From Ferranicluibacter rubi (lineage in GTDB: Bacteria; Pseudomonadota; Alphaproteobacteria; Rhizobiales; Rhizobiaceae): a stretch of 64,000 nt of DNA. The stretch covers positions 248,001-312,000 of the forward strand of contig NZ_JAANCM010000003.1 of assembly GCF_011603255.1 (NCBI RefSeq), read 5' to 3'. Below the pieces are notes generated by a model. It was not told where the DNA came from. It saw nothing but the letters and a program-made list of their open reading frames with translations, and made no database searches. Of this stretch, positions 1-8,066 are shown in pieces. The translations under genes were made by a program, and so were the position numbers. Within the stretch, counting starts at the first letter, position 1; the number at the start of each line of letters is the position of its first letter.

Positions 1-301
1 CTCGATCGTCGATCGCCTTGCGACGCTGAAGCAGACTTCGAGCGCGGCTCCGACGGCGCAGCTTATCGCCTTGAGCGACCGGGAACGCGAAATCCTCGGC
101 CTGATCTGCAGCGGGCAGACCGATGCCGAGATGAGCGACACCCTGCATCTCTCCAAAAACACGATCCGCAACCACATCGCATCGCTCTACGGAAAGATCG
201 GCGTCAACCGCCGCGCGGCCGCTGTCATCTGGGCGCGGGAGCGCGGCTTTACGGGACTGCCGGATGCCAAGCTCAGCAAGCGGCCGGGACGGCAAAAATA
301 G
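1..301 (+). CDS. LuxR-family transcriptional regulator, C-terminal part
   Basis: The reading frame is open from the left edge, so the gene begins outside the window and only about the last 99 residues are visible. They contain a LuxR/GerE helix-turn-helix: L-S-D-R-E-R-E-I-L at its start, then the recognition helix region L-S-K-N-T-I-R-N-H and the G-V-N-R-R-A-A-A tail. This domain binds DNA in response regulators and quorum-type regulators. The sensory or receiver half is not visible, so the signal is unknown. A TTG at 71 could be read as a start, but the HTH domain continues upstream in frame and a partial gene is more likely. Confidence 0.75.
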   Translation, partial: SIVDRLATLKQTSSAAPTAQLIALSDREREILGLICSGQTDAEMSDTLHLSKNTIRNHIASLYGKIGVNRRAAAVIWARERGFTGLPDAKLSKRPGRQK

Positions 302-338
302 CAGAAAACCATCTGCGACCTGAAAAAAGGTCATTTAC

Positions 339-355
339 TACCAGGCCGACTGGTA
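339..355. promoter_or_regulatory. Small inverted repeat downstream of the LuxR-type gene
   Basis: TACCAG and CTGGTA form 6-bp arms around a 5-nt loop, followed by TTTCCC. It lies 38 bp after the stop of the LuxR-type gene and about 110 bp before csbD-like. It could be a weak terminator or an operator; the sequence alone does not decide. Confidence 0.3.
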
Positions 356-461
356 TTTCCCAATCTGAAATCATCCATCCAAACCGCCTATCTCCCCTCT
401 CATGACAGCGAGATCGTCGCTGCCATCTGAACCTGAACGTCAGTTTTCAAGGAGAACCAGG

Positions 462-641
462 ATGGACAAGAACCGTATCGAAGGCGGAGCCAAGGAAGCG
501 AAGGGTACTGTCAAGGAGGCTGTCGGCAAGCTTGTCGGCAACGAGCGCCTCGAAGCCGAAGGCAAGATCGACAAGGCGGATGGCAAAGCTCAGAGCACGC
601 TCGGCAAGGCCAAGGACACCATCAAGGGTGCCCTCAAATAG
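462..641 (+). CDS. CsbD family stress-response protein
   Basis: A 59-residue hydrophilic protein rich in Lys, Glu, Gly and Ala. It opens with M-D-K-N-R-I-E-G-G and has the repeated G-K-A/K-D pattern of the CsbD family, small proteins induced by general stress in Bacillus and common in rhizobia; their molecular role is unknown. The start at 462 is chosen because AAGGAG lies just upstream and the family begins with this motif. An in-frame start at 402 would add 20 atypical residues. It has no membrane segment or signal peptide. Confidence 0.85.
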   Translation: MDKNRIEGGAKEAKGTVKEAVGKLVGNERLEAEGKIDKADGKAQSTLGKAKDTIKGALK

Positions 642-731
642 GCTGCTGCGGCTGCCGGCTCTCTACCATTGGAGAGCCGGGACGCAGGCGAGATGATCCC
701 CTTGAGAGCCCGACCGAGAGGCAGAGCCATC

Positions 732-992
732 ATGTTGTTCCCCGTTCTTTCGAACACCGCCCTCACCCCCGACCAGGGATCGACTCAAGCAACGATCGCT
801 TGCGTTCTTGCCTATACATACGGGCTGGAAGACTGCCGGATCGCGGTTGCTGTGACCGAGGAGCACGTCCTGCTCTCGGGCACGGCCCCGAGCCGCGAGG
901 CGATCGACATGGCCATCGGCATTGCCGCCGACCTCTCGTCGCGCCGCGTCATCAGCGACGTCGAAATCGTTTCGCCCGCTGCACCGTGCTGA
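732..992 (+). CDS. BON-domain-like small protein
   Basis: An 86-residue protein. From about residue 30 it matches the alpha-beta pattern of a BON (OsmY/nodulation) domain: I-A-V-A-V-T-E-E-H-V-L-L-S-G-T-A-P-S, then a helix with A-I-D-M-A-I, and a final strand D-V-E-I-V. BON domains are thought to contact membranes or polymers and often occur in envelope-stress proteins, but no signal peptide is visible here. The start at 732 is preferred; an upstream in-frame ATG at 669 would add 21 residues. It sits between csbD-like and a secreted DUF992 protein, so a shared stress role is possible but inferred. Confidence 0.55.
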   Translation: MLFPVLSNTALTPDQGSTQATIACVLAYTYGLEDCRIAVAVTEEHVLLSGTAPSREAIDMAIGIAADLSSRRVISDVEIVSPAAPC

Positions 993-1053
993 ACCGGTGC
1001 GCTTCAGGCCCAAACATCGAACCGAACATCACAATCAATATCGGAGTCATTTT

Positions 1054-1572
1054 ATGAAGAAGACCCTCATCCTCGCCGTCGCGGCAATCCTGGCCATCGG
1101 CACCACCGCATCGGCGGCCGACATGACACCGTCGAAGAAGCACCATGGCAGGCAGGTCGCTGACGAGCCTCGCGAACGTCTGGGTACGCTGTCCTGCGAG
1201 GTCGCCGGCGGAATCGGCCTGCTCATCGGGTCGAGCAAGGCTGTGGATTGCACCTTCAAGCAGCGCGGCGGAAAGACCGAGCGCTACACCGGCACCATCG
1301 GTAAGCTCGGCATCGACGTCGGCGTGACGGGCAAGTCCTATCTCAGCTGGATCGTCGTCAACACGGTCCCGACCACCATCGGCCAGGGCAGCCTTGCTGG
1401 CACCTATGTCGGCGCATCAGCAAGCGCCGCCGTCGGCCTCGGCCTTGGCGCAAACGCCCTTGTCGGCGGCAATTCGAAGAACTTCGGTCTCCAGCCGCTG
1501 AGCACGCAGGCCGGCACCGGCCTCAACGTCGCCGCCGGCGTCTCGCGCCTACAACTGCGCGCCGCCAACTGA
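1054..1572 (+). CDS. DUF992 domain secreted protein
   Basis: A 172-residue protein with a clear Sec signal peptide (about residues 1-22, ending S-A-A-D). The body matches DUF992, a rhizobial family of unknown function, with L-G-T-L-S-C-E-V near the start, the internal C-T-F, and a glycine/alanine-rich beta region (G-T-Y-V-G-A-S-A-S). The protein should be periplasmic or outer-membrane associated. The start at 1054 is chosen for the signal peptide; a longer frame opens at 922 but its extra residues overlap the BON-like gene. Two stem-loops follow the stop codon. Confidence 0.85.
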   Translation: MKKTLILAVAAILAIGTTASAADMTPSKKHHGRQVADEPRERLGTLSCEVAGGIGLLIGSSKAVDCTFKQRGGKTERYTGTIGKLGIDVGVTGKSYLSWIVVNTVPTTIGQGSLAGTYVGASASAAVGLGLGANALVGGNSKNFGLQPLSTQAGTGLNVAAGVSRLQLRAAN

Positions 1573-1573
1573 C

Positions 1574-1641
1574 CAAGGCGAAACGCAAACGCCTTGCCGT
1601 TGAACGGATAGGGGCGGGACCGAAAGGTCCCGCCCCTTCTT
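1574..1641 (+). terminator. Rho-independent terminator after the DUF992 gene
   Basis: The main stem pairs 1611-1621 with 1626-1636 (11 bp, GGGGCGGGACC against its complement, loop GAAA) and is followed by TTCTT. A smaller hairpin just upstream pairs 1574-1580 with 1590-1596. The strong GC stem and tetraloop make termination very likely. Confidence 0.85.
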
Positions 1642-1730
1642 GCGTCTACAACGGGAAGCCCTTCCGACCTCCTCTGCAAACCATCCAGAAGACATCGCGA
1701 AGATTCAATTTGACGACGGATACAAACAAT

Positions 1731-1744
1731 GGAATAAACATTCC
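1731..1744. promoter_or_regulatory. IolR-type operator GGAA-N6-TTCC
   Basis: The sequence GGAATAAACATTCC sits 120 bp upstream of the inositol-type binding-protein gene, inside a slightly longer dyad (TGGAAT-AAAC-ATTCCA, 1730-1745). GGAA-N6-TTCC is the palindrome described for the RpiR-type repressor IolR that controls inositol catabolism in Sinorhizobium meliloti and Caulobacter. No iolR gene is in this window. Assignment to IolR rests on the motif plus the inositol-type transporter behind it. Confidence 0.6.
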
Positions 1745-1863
1745 ACGAGGATTTATTTTGTTAGTTTTGTACCGTTTCGGCGTTGCGCCTGCGGACATCG
1801 AGGAACCCGTTTTGGGAGATCCGGATAACGGGGTGCGACCGGACACCCGCCTGAGGAGGAAAC

Positions 1864-2793
1864 ATGAAGAAGATCATTTTCAGCGCGGCGCTTGCCGTGA
1901 TGCTCTCGACGGCAGCACATGCCGAGACCATCGGCGTGTCGATCGCCAAGTTCGACGACAACTTTCTGACCGTTCTGCGCAACGGCATGAGCGACTACGC
2001 GCAGACGCTGAACGGTGTTTCGCTGCAGATCGAGGACGCCCAGAACGACGTCGCCAAGCAGCAGAGCCAGATTCAGAACTTCATCGCCGCCGGCGTCGAT
2101 GCGATCATCGTCAACCCGGTCGATACCGACGCGACCGCCGCCATGTCGAAGATCGCCTCCGACGCGAAGATCCCGCTCGTCTACGTCAACCGCCAGCCGG
2201 CAAATCTCGACGCTCTGCCGGACAAGCAGGCCTTCGTCGCCTCCGAGGAAACGGTCGCCGGCACGCTCGAAGCGCAGGAAGTCTGCCGTCTTCTCGGCGG
2301 CAAGGGCAAGGCCGTCGTCATGATGGGCGAACTTTCCAACCAGGGCGCGCGCATGCGCACCGCCGCCGTGCATGACGTTCTGGCGACGGATGACTGCAAG
2401 GGCATCTCGATCGTCGAGGAGCAGACCGCCAACTGGCAGCGCACCGAAGGCGCCGACCTGATCACCAACTGGCTGTCGGCCGGAACCGAGTTCGACGCCG
2501 TGATCGCCAACAATGACGAAATGGCGATCGGCGCGATGCAGGCCCTGAAGGCGGCCGGCCGTCCGATGGACAAGGTCGTGATTGCCGGCGTCGATGCGAC
2601 GCAGGACGCGCTGGCCGCAATGGCCGCCGGCGACCTCGACGTCACCGTCTTCCAGAACGCTGCCGGCCAGGGCAAGGGCGCTGTCGATGCCGCGCTGAAG
2701 TTGGTGAAGGGCGAGACCGTGGAGAAGAAGGTCTACATCCCCTTCGAACTCGTCACGCCCGCAAACCTCAAGGACTACCAGGCCAAGAACTAA
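1864..2793 (+). CDS. ibpA: Sugar/inositol ABC transporter substrate-binding protein
   Basis: A 309-residue periplasmic binding protein with a Sec signal peptide (1-20, ending A-H-A before E-T-I-G-V) and the type-1 (RbsB-like) two-lobe fold. Family marks include the D-A-I-I-V-N-P motif near residue 80, an N-N-D-E-M-A-I-G hinge region, and V-I-A-G-V-D-A-T. It captures a sugar or cyclitol and delivers it to the ATPase and permease encoded next. The overall sequence resembles the myo-inositol binding proteins of rhizobia and Caulobacter, and the upstream GGAA-N6-TTCC site agrees. A ribose-type substrate cannot be excluded. A good Shine-Dalgarno (GAGGAGG) precedes the ATG. A stem-loop follows the stop. 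Confidence 0.8.
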   Translation: MKKIIFSAALAVMLSTAAHAETIGVSIAKFDDNFLTVLRNGMSDYAQTLNGVSLQIEDAQNDVAKQQSQIQNFIAAGVDAIIVNPVDTDATAAMSKIASDAKIPLVYVNRQPANLDALPDKQAFVASEETVAGTLEAQEVCRLLGGKGKAVVMMGELSNQGARMRTAAVHDVLATDDCKGISIVEEQTANWQRTEGADLITNWLSAGTEFDAVIANNDEMAIGAMQALKAAGRPMDKVVIAGVDATQDALAAMAAGDLDVTVFQNAAGQGKGAVDAALKLVKGETVEKKVYIPFELVTPANLKDYQAKN

Positions 2794-2803
2794 GGCCTGA
2801 CGA

Positions 2804-2830
2804 CGGACTGCGGGCACCACCCGCAGTCCG
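2804..2830 (+). promoter_or_regulatory. Intercistronic stem-loop after the binding-protein gene
   Basis: Perfect 11-bp arms (2804-2814 and 2820-2830, CGGACTGCGGG and complement) enclose a 5-nt loop 10 bases after the stop. There is no T-tract, so it probably protects the 3' end of the binding-protein message or attenuates transcription so that the binding protein exceeds the membrane subunits, as is usual in such operons. Confidence 0.6.
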
Positions 2831-2853
2831 ATCTGCGCAGGTCCGGGCAAAGC

Positions 2854-2910
2854 GGCGACACCTCGCCCTCGGGGCGACACCTCGCCCTCGGGGCGACACC
2901 TCGCCCCCGG
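2854..2910 (+). repeat. Three tandem 19-bp direct repeats
   Basis: Three consecutive copies of the 19-mer GGCGACACCTCGCCCTCGG occupy 2854-2872, 2873-2891 and 2892-2910; the last differs by one base. They lie in the untranslated gap between the binding-protein and ATPase genes. Each copy contains GGCGA and TCGCC, so each can fold into a small hairpin. Confidence 0.9.
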
Positions 2911-2994
2911 ATACTGCCGCAGCGACCCAGAGAGAATGCTCGCCCGGTACCTTCGGTTACCGGACGGGTGGAAGGTCTTTCGAGGAGGATAACG

Positions 2995-4533
2995 ATGGTC
3001 AGCCCGTCGACGATGGCCGCTGTGCGCAAGAGCGGCGCCATTCCCAATGCCGAATTTCTGCTGACGGCCGAGGGCGTCCGCAAGGAGTTTCCCGGCGTCG
3101 TCGCCCTTGATGACGTCACCTTCCGGCTGAAGCGCGGCACGGTCCATGCGCTGATGGGCGAGAACGGCGCCGGAAAATCGACGCTGATGAAGATCCTCGC
3201 CGGCATCTATCGGCCGGATCGCGGGCAGGTTCGCCTGAAGGGTGTCGATATCGAGCTCGCCTCGCCGCTGGATGCCCTGGAAAACGGCATTGCGATGATC
3301 CATCAGGAGCTGAACCTGATGCCGTTCATGACGGTCGCGGAAAACATCTGGATTCGCCGCGAGCCCAAGGGCCGTTTCGGGCTTATCGACCACGGCGCCA
3401 TGAACCGCCAGACGGCCGACCTCTTCAAACGCCTGAACATCGCGCTCGATCCGCAGTCCCTGGTCGGCGACCTCTCGGTCGCGAACCGGCAGATGGTGGA
3501 GATCGCAAAGGCCGTCTCCTACGAATCCGACGTCCTCATCATGGACGAGCCGACATCGGCGCTGACCGAGCGCGAGGTGGAGTACCTCTTCGCCATCATC
3601 CGCAGCCTACGCGAACAAGGCATCGGCATCGTCTACATCACGCACAAGATGAACGAGCTGTTCGAGATCGCGGACGAGTTTTCGGTGTTTCGCGACGGCA
3701 AATATATCGGCACGCACGCATCCACGGACGTCACACGAGACGACATCATCCGCATGATGGTCGGCCGTGAGATCACCCAGATGTTTCCGAAGGAAGAGGT
3801 TCCGATCGGTGAGACTGTTCTCGCGGTCAAAAACCTGTCGCTGCGCGGCGTCTTCACGGATATTTCCTTCGAAGTGCGCGCGGGCGAAATCCTCGGCATT
3901 GCCGGCCTCGTCGGCTCCGGCCGGTCGAATGTCGCCGAAGCCCTTTTCGGCGTGACGCCGGCGACTTCGGGCACGATCGCCATCAACGGTCGCGACGTCG
4001 TCATCGACACGCCGACCAAGGCCATCGCCAATCGCATGGCCTTCCTCACCGAAGACCGCAAGGACACGGGCTGCCTGCTGATCCTCAACGTGCTGGAGAA
4101 CATGCAGATCGCCGTGCTGCAGGACAAATTCGTCAAGTACGGCTTCGTGAAACAGACGGCGCTTGCCGAAAAATGCGAGGAGATGGCGCGCAAGCTGCGC
4201 GTCAAGACGCCCAATCTGGACGAGCGGATCGAAAATCTTTCCGGCGGCAACCAGCAGAAGGCGCTCATCGGGCGATGGATGCTGACAGATCCTCGTATTC
4301 TCATTCTCGACGAGCCGACGCGCGGCATCGATGTCGGTGCCAAGGCCGAGATCCACCGTCTGGTCAGCGAGATGGCCCGCAACGGCGTCGCCATCATCAT
4401 GATCTCGTCGGAAATGCCCGAAGTTCTCGGTATGAGCGATCGCATCATGGTGATGCACGAAGGCCGCGTCACCGGCTTTCTCGATCGTGCCGAAGCCACG
4501 CAAATCAAGGTGATGGAGCTGGCAGCGCGCTGA
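2995..4533 (+). CDS. iatA: Sugar/inositol ABC transporter ATP-binding protein (tandem ABC domains)
   Basis: A 512-residue RbsA-type ATPase with two nucleotide-binding domains. The first has Walker [10 protein letters not shown] (55-63) and Walker [10 protein letters not shown]. The second, from about residue 270, has a degenerate P-loop (G-L-V-G-S-G-R-S-N), signature L-S-G-G-N-Q-Q-K and Walker [10 protein letters not shown]. Asymmetry of this kind is normal for carbohydrate class 2 importers. It energises uptake with the permease downstream. The ATG at 2995 is preceded by CGAGGAGG; a GTG at 2968 would add nine residues and lacks a better ribosome site. The inositol assignment follows the neighbouring binding protein. 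Confidence 0.85.
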   Translation: MVSPSTMAAVRKSGAIPNAEFLLTAEGVRKEFPGVVALDDVTFRLKRGTVHALMGENGAGKSTLMKILAGIYRPDRGQVRLKGVDIELASPLDALENGIAMIHQELNLMPFMTVAENIWIRREPKGRFGLIDHGAMNRQTADLFKRLNIALDPQSLVGDLSVANRQMVEIAKAVSYESDVLIMDEPTSALTEREVEYLFAIIRSLREQGIGIVYITHKMNELFEIADEFSVFRDGKYIGTHASTDVTRDDIIRMMVGREITQMFPKEEVPIGETVLAVKNLSLRGVFTDISFEVRAGEILGIAGLVGSGRSNVAEALFGVTPATSGTIAINGRDVVIDTPTKAIANRMAFLTEDRKDTGCLLILNVLENMQIAVLQDKFVKYGFVKQTALAEKCEEMARKLRVKTPNLDERIENLSGGNQQKALIGRWMLTDPRILILDEPTRGIDVGAKAEIHRLVSEMARNGVAIIMISSEMPEVLGMSDRIMVMHEGRVTGFLDRAEATQIKVMELAAR

Positions 4534-4579
4534 GCGCGCCGTTCACGCCGCTTATCCATCGCGTCACGGAGGACTATCA

Positions 4580-5605
4580 ATGGCCAACAATGAAGCCGTG
4601 CACGGCACGTCGCCCGTCTCGCCACGCTCGCGGCGAAAACTGCCGTCCGAGTTCAACATCTTCCTCGTGCTGATCGCCATCGCGCTCGTCTACGAACTGC
4701 TCGGCTGGATCTTCATCGGCCAGAGCTTCCTGATGAACACGCAGCGCCTGACGATCATGATCCTGCAGGTCTCGGTCATCGGCATCATCGCCGTGGGCGT
4801 CACGCAGGTTATCATCACCGGCGGCATCGACCTTTCCTCCGGATCGGTCGTCGGCATGACGGCGATGATCTCGGCCAGCGTCGCGCAGGCGTCCACCTGG
4901 CCCCGCGCGGTCTATCCCTCGCTGACCGACATGCCCTTTATCGTGCCGATCGCGCTCGGCATCGGCATCGGTCTACTTGCCGGCTTCGTCAACGGGCAGC
5001 TGATTGCCCGCACCAAGATCCCGCCTTTCATCGCCACGCTCGGCATGATGGTGTCGGCCCGCGGCATTTCGAAATGGTACACGAAGGGCCAGCCGGTCTC
5101 GGGGCTGACCGACCAGTTCAATTTCATCGGCACGGGCATCTGGCCGGTCATCGTCTTCCTCGTCGTCGCGCTCATCTTCCACATCGCCCTGCGCTACACC
5201 CGCTACGGCAAATTCACCTATGCGATCGGCGCCAACATGCAGGCCGCGCGCGTTTCCGGCATCAATGTCGAAGGCCACCTGATCAAGGTCTACGCCATTG
5301 CCGGCATGCTGGCCGGTCTCGCCGGCGTGGTCACGGCCGCCCGCGCCCAGACCGCACAGTCCGGCATGGGCGTGATGTACGAACTCGACGCCATCGCCGC
5401 GACCGTCATCGGCGGCACATCGTTGAATGGCGGCGTCGGCCGCATCACCGGCACGGTCATCGGCACCGTCATCCTCGGCGTCATGACCTCCGGCTTCACC
5501 TTCCTCCGGGTGGACGCCTATTACCAGGAAATCGTCAAGGGCCTCATCATCGTCACGGCCGTCGTGGTCGATGTCTATCGCCAGAAGAAACGTTCCAAGG
5601 GCTGA
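4580..5605 (+). CDS. iatP: Sugar/inositol ABC transporter permease
   Basis: A 341-residue polytopic protein of the RbsC/BPD_transp_2 family, with a cytoplasmic N-terminal tail of about 30 residues and eight to ten hydrophobic segments. Family motifs visible include [12 protein letters not shown] near residue 78, the loop [14 protein letters not shown] that contacts the ATPase, and [10 protein letters not shown]. It forms the membrane channel for the binding protein and ATPase encoded upstream. CGGAGG precedes the ATG. Gene order (binding protein, ATPase, permease) is typical of class 2 sugar importers. Confidence 0.85.
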   Translation: MANNEAVHGTSPVSPRSRRKLPSEFNIFLVLIAIALVYELLGWIFIGQSFLMNTQRLTIMILQVSVIGIIAVGVTQVIITGGIDLSSGSVVGMTAMISASVAQASTWPRAVYPSLTDMPFIVPIALGIGIGLLAGFVNGQLIARTKIPPFIATLGMMVSARGISKWYTKGQPVSGLTDQFNFIGTGIWPVIVFLVVALIFHIALRYTRYGKFTYAIGANMQAARVSGINVEGHLIKVYAIAGMLAGLAGVVTAARAQTAQSGMGVMYELDAIAATVIGGTSLNGGVGRITGTVIGTVILGVMTSGFTFLRVDAYYQEIVKGLIIVTAVVVDVYRQKKRSKG

Positions 5606-5726
5606 CCCGCAAATATCACCCGTTCCATAAGGCCGGCACTGTCACTGCCGCGTCCTTGGGAAATCTTTTCCCCAGCATTTCAGCAGTCACCTCCAGCGCT
5701 GCGATCAACCCTCTCGGGAGACAAAC

Positions 5727-6839
5727 ATGAAAGCTCTAGGCGTCGGCCTGATCGGAACCGGTTACATGGGAAAGTGCCACGCACTCGCCTGGAACGGTGT
5801 CCGCCAGATCTTCGGAGACGTTCCCGCTCCGAACCTGATCTACCTGGCCGAGGCCAATGCCGAGATGGCGGCGAACCGTGCCAGCGCTTTCGGCTTCCGC
5901 AAATCGACCGGCAACTGGCGCGACCTTCTTGCCGACCCAGAGGTCGATGTCATCTCGATCACCACGCCGAATGCCTTCCATCCGGAAATGGCGATTGCCG
6001 CGCTTGAAGCCGGCAAGCATGTCTGGTGCGAAAAGCCGATGGCACCGGCCCTTACCGACGCCGAAGCCATGCTGGCAGCCGCCCGCAAGACGGGTAAGAC
6101 CGCCATTCTTGGCTACAACTACATCCAGAATCCAGCCATCGCCCAGATCCGCCGCCTGATCGAGGACGGCACGATCGGCACCGTCAATCATGTGCGCGTC
6201 GAAATGGACGAAGACTTCATGGCCGACCCGGAAGCCCTCTTCTACTGGAAGAGCGAGGCGGCGTCCGGCTATGGCGCGCTGGACGATTTTGCCGTTCATC
6301 CCCTCTCGCTGCTTTGGCACCTCTTCGGCCATGTGCAGGAGGTCATCGCCGACCTCGGCAAGCCCTATACCGACCGTCCGGTCAAAGACGGCACGCGCCG
6401 GGAGGTCGAGAATCATGACGTCGCCAGCGTTCTCCTGAAGCTGGAGGGCAATATTTCCGCCGTGCTGATGGCCAACCGTTCCGCCTGGGGCCGCAAGGGG
6501 CGCATCGCGCTGCAGATCTTCGGCTCGAAAGGGTCGATCCTCTACGATCAGGAGCGCATGAACGAATTCGAGCTCTACACAGCCGATGGCCCCGAGGCGA
6601 CGCGCGGCTTCGCCCGTGTCCTCACGGCCCCGATCCACACGCCCTACGACCGCTTCATCCCGGCTCCCGGCCATGGCCTCGGCTTCAACGACCTCAAGAT
6701 CATCGAGTGCCACCAACTCATCAATGCCATCGCCGGCAACCCCTCCACCACAGTCTCCTTCGAGGATGGCCTGCGAATAGAGCGCAGCGTCCACGCAATG
6801 GCGCAGTCCTATCGGGAGCGGGGTTGGGTGTCGGTTTGA
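5727..6839 (+). CDS. Gfo/Idh/MocA family NAD(P)-dependent oxidoreductase
   Basis: A 370-residue two-domain dehydrogenase. The N-terminal Rossmann fold carries G-T-G-Y-M-G (residues 10-15), and the E-K-P motif at 102-104 supplies the conserved lysine. The C-terminal half has the D-D-F-A-V-H-P region expected around the active-site histidine. The family oxidises or interconverts hydroxyl groups of sugars and cyclitols (inositol 2-dehydrogenase, glucose-fructose oxidoreductase, rhizopine MocA). It lies 121 bp behind the inositol-type permease, probably in the same operon, so an inositol-related substrate is a reasonable inference. It is not similar enough by eye to a named enzyme to give a symbol. 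Confidence 0.8.
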   Translation: MKALGVGLIGTGYMGKCHALAWNGVRQIFGDVPAPNLIYLAEANAEMAANRASAFGFRKSTGNWRDLLADPEVDVISITTPNAFHPEMAIAALEAGKHVWCEKPMAPALTDAEAMLAAARKTGKTAILGYNYIQNPAIAQIRRLIEDGTIGTVNHVRVEMDEDFMADPEALFYWKSEAASGYGALDDFAVHPLSLLWHLFGHVQEVIADLGKPYTDRPVKDGTRREVENHDVASVLLKLEGNISAVLMANRSAWGRKGRIALQIFGSKGSILYDQERMNEFELYTADGPEATRGFARVLTAPIHTPYDRFIPAPGHGLGFNDLKIIECHQLINAIAGNPSTTVSFEDGLRIERSVHAMAQSYRERGWVSV

Positions 6840-6923
6840 AGCCGCTCACATGAACCTTAAAGGGGAAATGGCCTAACGAGACGCCTGCTTCAGCCCTCGA
6901 GCTCTGGAGAAGGCGCTCATTTC

Positions 6924-7946
6924 CTACCCGCTATCGCCGTCGATCAGTGTCATCGGCCAGAGCCGGCGATGCGCGGCATCTGGATAAAGCGTGGCATAGG
7001 CCGGCATGCTGGCGAGGAGGGTTTCGGCGAGGGAGATGCCCAGGTCCCGGAGCGACAGGTCGAAACAGGTCAGTCGCGGCGAAAGATATCGGGCCTGTGG
7101 GCTGTGGAGACCGATGACGGCGATGTCCTTGCCGGGTGTGAGGCCGGCGGCTTCCAGACCATGGAACAGGCCGGTGACGCTACCGTCGTTAAGCACCGCG
7201 ATGGCCGAAGGGCGGTTGGGATGGCGGGCGAGTTCCTGCCCGATGCGATAGCCGCCAGCTTCGTTCGGCGAGGCGTTGAAGATCAGGTCGTCCTCCAGCG
7301 ACAGCCCATGCACTGCCAAAACCTCCCGGCAACGCTCCACGAAGACATGGCCGAGATTGAGATCGTCATGGGGGCGCAGCACCGCGATGCGGCGATGCCC
7401 GCGTGTCGCCAGCCGCATCATCACGGTCGTCGCCATGCCCTCGAAGTCGAGGTCGATGAAGGGCTGCCCGACATCCGTCAGGCTGCGACCGAGGGAGACG
7501 AAAGGGATTTTGCGCCGGTCGAGCAGGGCGAAGCGATGGTCGATCCGCCGCGTGGCCGACAGCATGATGCCATCGGCAAATCCGCGCGCGACGACACGCT
7601 CCAGGTAGGCGTCCGGATCCTCTTCGGAGGAGCAGAGAAGCGCGACAAGGTCCAGCCCGTGTCGGGCGAACACGGTCTGCACACCATCGAAGACGCTCAT
7701 AAAGAACGTATCCCCCTGCCCCGTGATCTCGTGGCCGGTCTGCATCATGAAGCCGATCACACCTGTGGACCCCTTGCGCAGCGCCCGGCCGGACTGGTTG
7801 GCGACGTAACCGAGGCGCTCGGCCGCCTCCAGAACGCGCCGTCGCGTCTCCTCGTTGACGTCCTTCTTCCCGTTCAGCGCGCGTGAAACCGTGCCGATCG
7901 AAATATCCAGATGATCGGCCAATTGCCGTATGCCCTTCACCACCAC
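6924..7946 (-). CDS. LacI family transcriptional repressor
   Basis: A 340-residue regulator. The N-terminal LacI helix-turn-helix (about 5-24: I-R-Q-L-A-D-H-L-D-I-S-I-G-T-V-S-R-A-L-N) and hinge helix (V-A-N-Q-S-G-R-A-L) are followed by a periplasmic-binding-protein-like effector domain. Translation begins in a run of three GTG codons; 7946 is the most upstream, with GTGGGA before it. The gene is divergent from the operon beginning at 8067. A perfect CGTAAACGTTTACG palindrome lies between them, so this protein probably represses that sugar operon and itself. The inducer is unknown. Confidence 0.85.
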   Translation of the reverse strand: MVVKGIRQLADHLDISIGTVSRALNGKKDVNEETRRRVLEAAERLGYVANQSGRALRKGSTGVIGFMMQTGHEITGQGDTFFMSVFDGVQTVFARHGLDLVALLCSSEEDPDAYLERVVARGFADGIMLSATRRIDHRFALLDRRKIPFVSLGRSLTDVGQPFIDLDFEGMATTVMMRLATRGHRRIAVLRPHDDLNLGHVFVERCREVLAVHGLSLEDDLIFNASPNEAGGYRIGQELARHPNRPSAIAVLNDGSVTGLFHGLEAAGLTPGKDIAVIGLHSPQARYLSPRLTCFDLSLRDLGISLAETLLASMPAYATLYPDAAHRRLWPMTLIDGDSG

Positions 7947-7980
7947 CGATGTCCCACCCTTCGTCTTCCCACAAATCCTA

Positions 7981-8008
7981 TTGACACGAACCCTATCCTG
8001 TCCATAGT
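7981..8008 (+). promoter_or_regulatory. Sigma-70-type promoter for the 8067 operon
   Basis: A perfect -35 TTGACA (7981-7986) is followed after 16 bp by CATAGT (8003-8008), a 4-of-6 match to the -10 consensus. Transcription would start close to the palindrome at 8011-8024. Confidence 0.6.
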
Positions 8009-8010
8009 CT

Positions 8011-8024
8011 CGTAAACGTTTACG
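8011..8024. promoter_or_regulatory. LacI-family operator CGTAAACGTTTACG
   Basis: A perfect 14-bp palindrome with the central CG typical of LacI/PurR-family operators. It lies immediately after the -10 element of the rightward promoter, where bound repressor would block transcription. The neighbouring LacI-type gene at 6924-7946 is the obvious ligand. Confidence 0.8.
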
Positions 8025-8066
8025 GAGATCGAAAGAGGAGTTTCGGTCCCGTTCGGGAGGACTTCA

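Noticed and set aside
2854-2910. Tandem repeats as a possible CRISPR
   Set aside because: The copies abut with no spacers, and no cas genes are present.
1753-3393. A 546-codon leftward open frame across the inositol-type binding-protein gene
   Set aside because: It is antisense to a well-supported gene with a signal peptide and has no recognisable domain.
5736-6794. A 352-codon leftward frame inside the Gfo/Idh/MocA gene
   Set aside because: Mirror frame of a gene with clear Rossmann and E-K-P motifs; its own translation has no family features.
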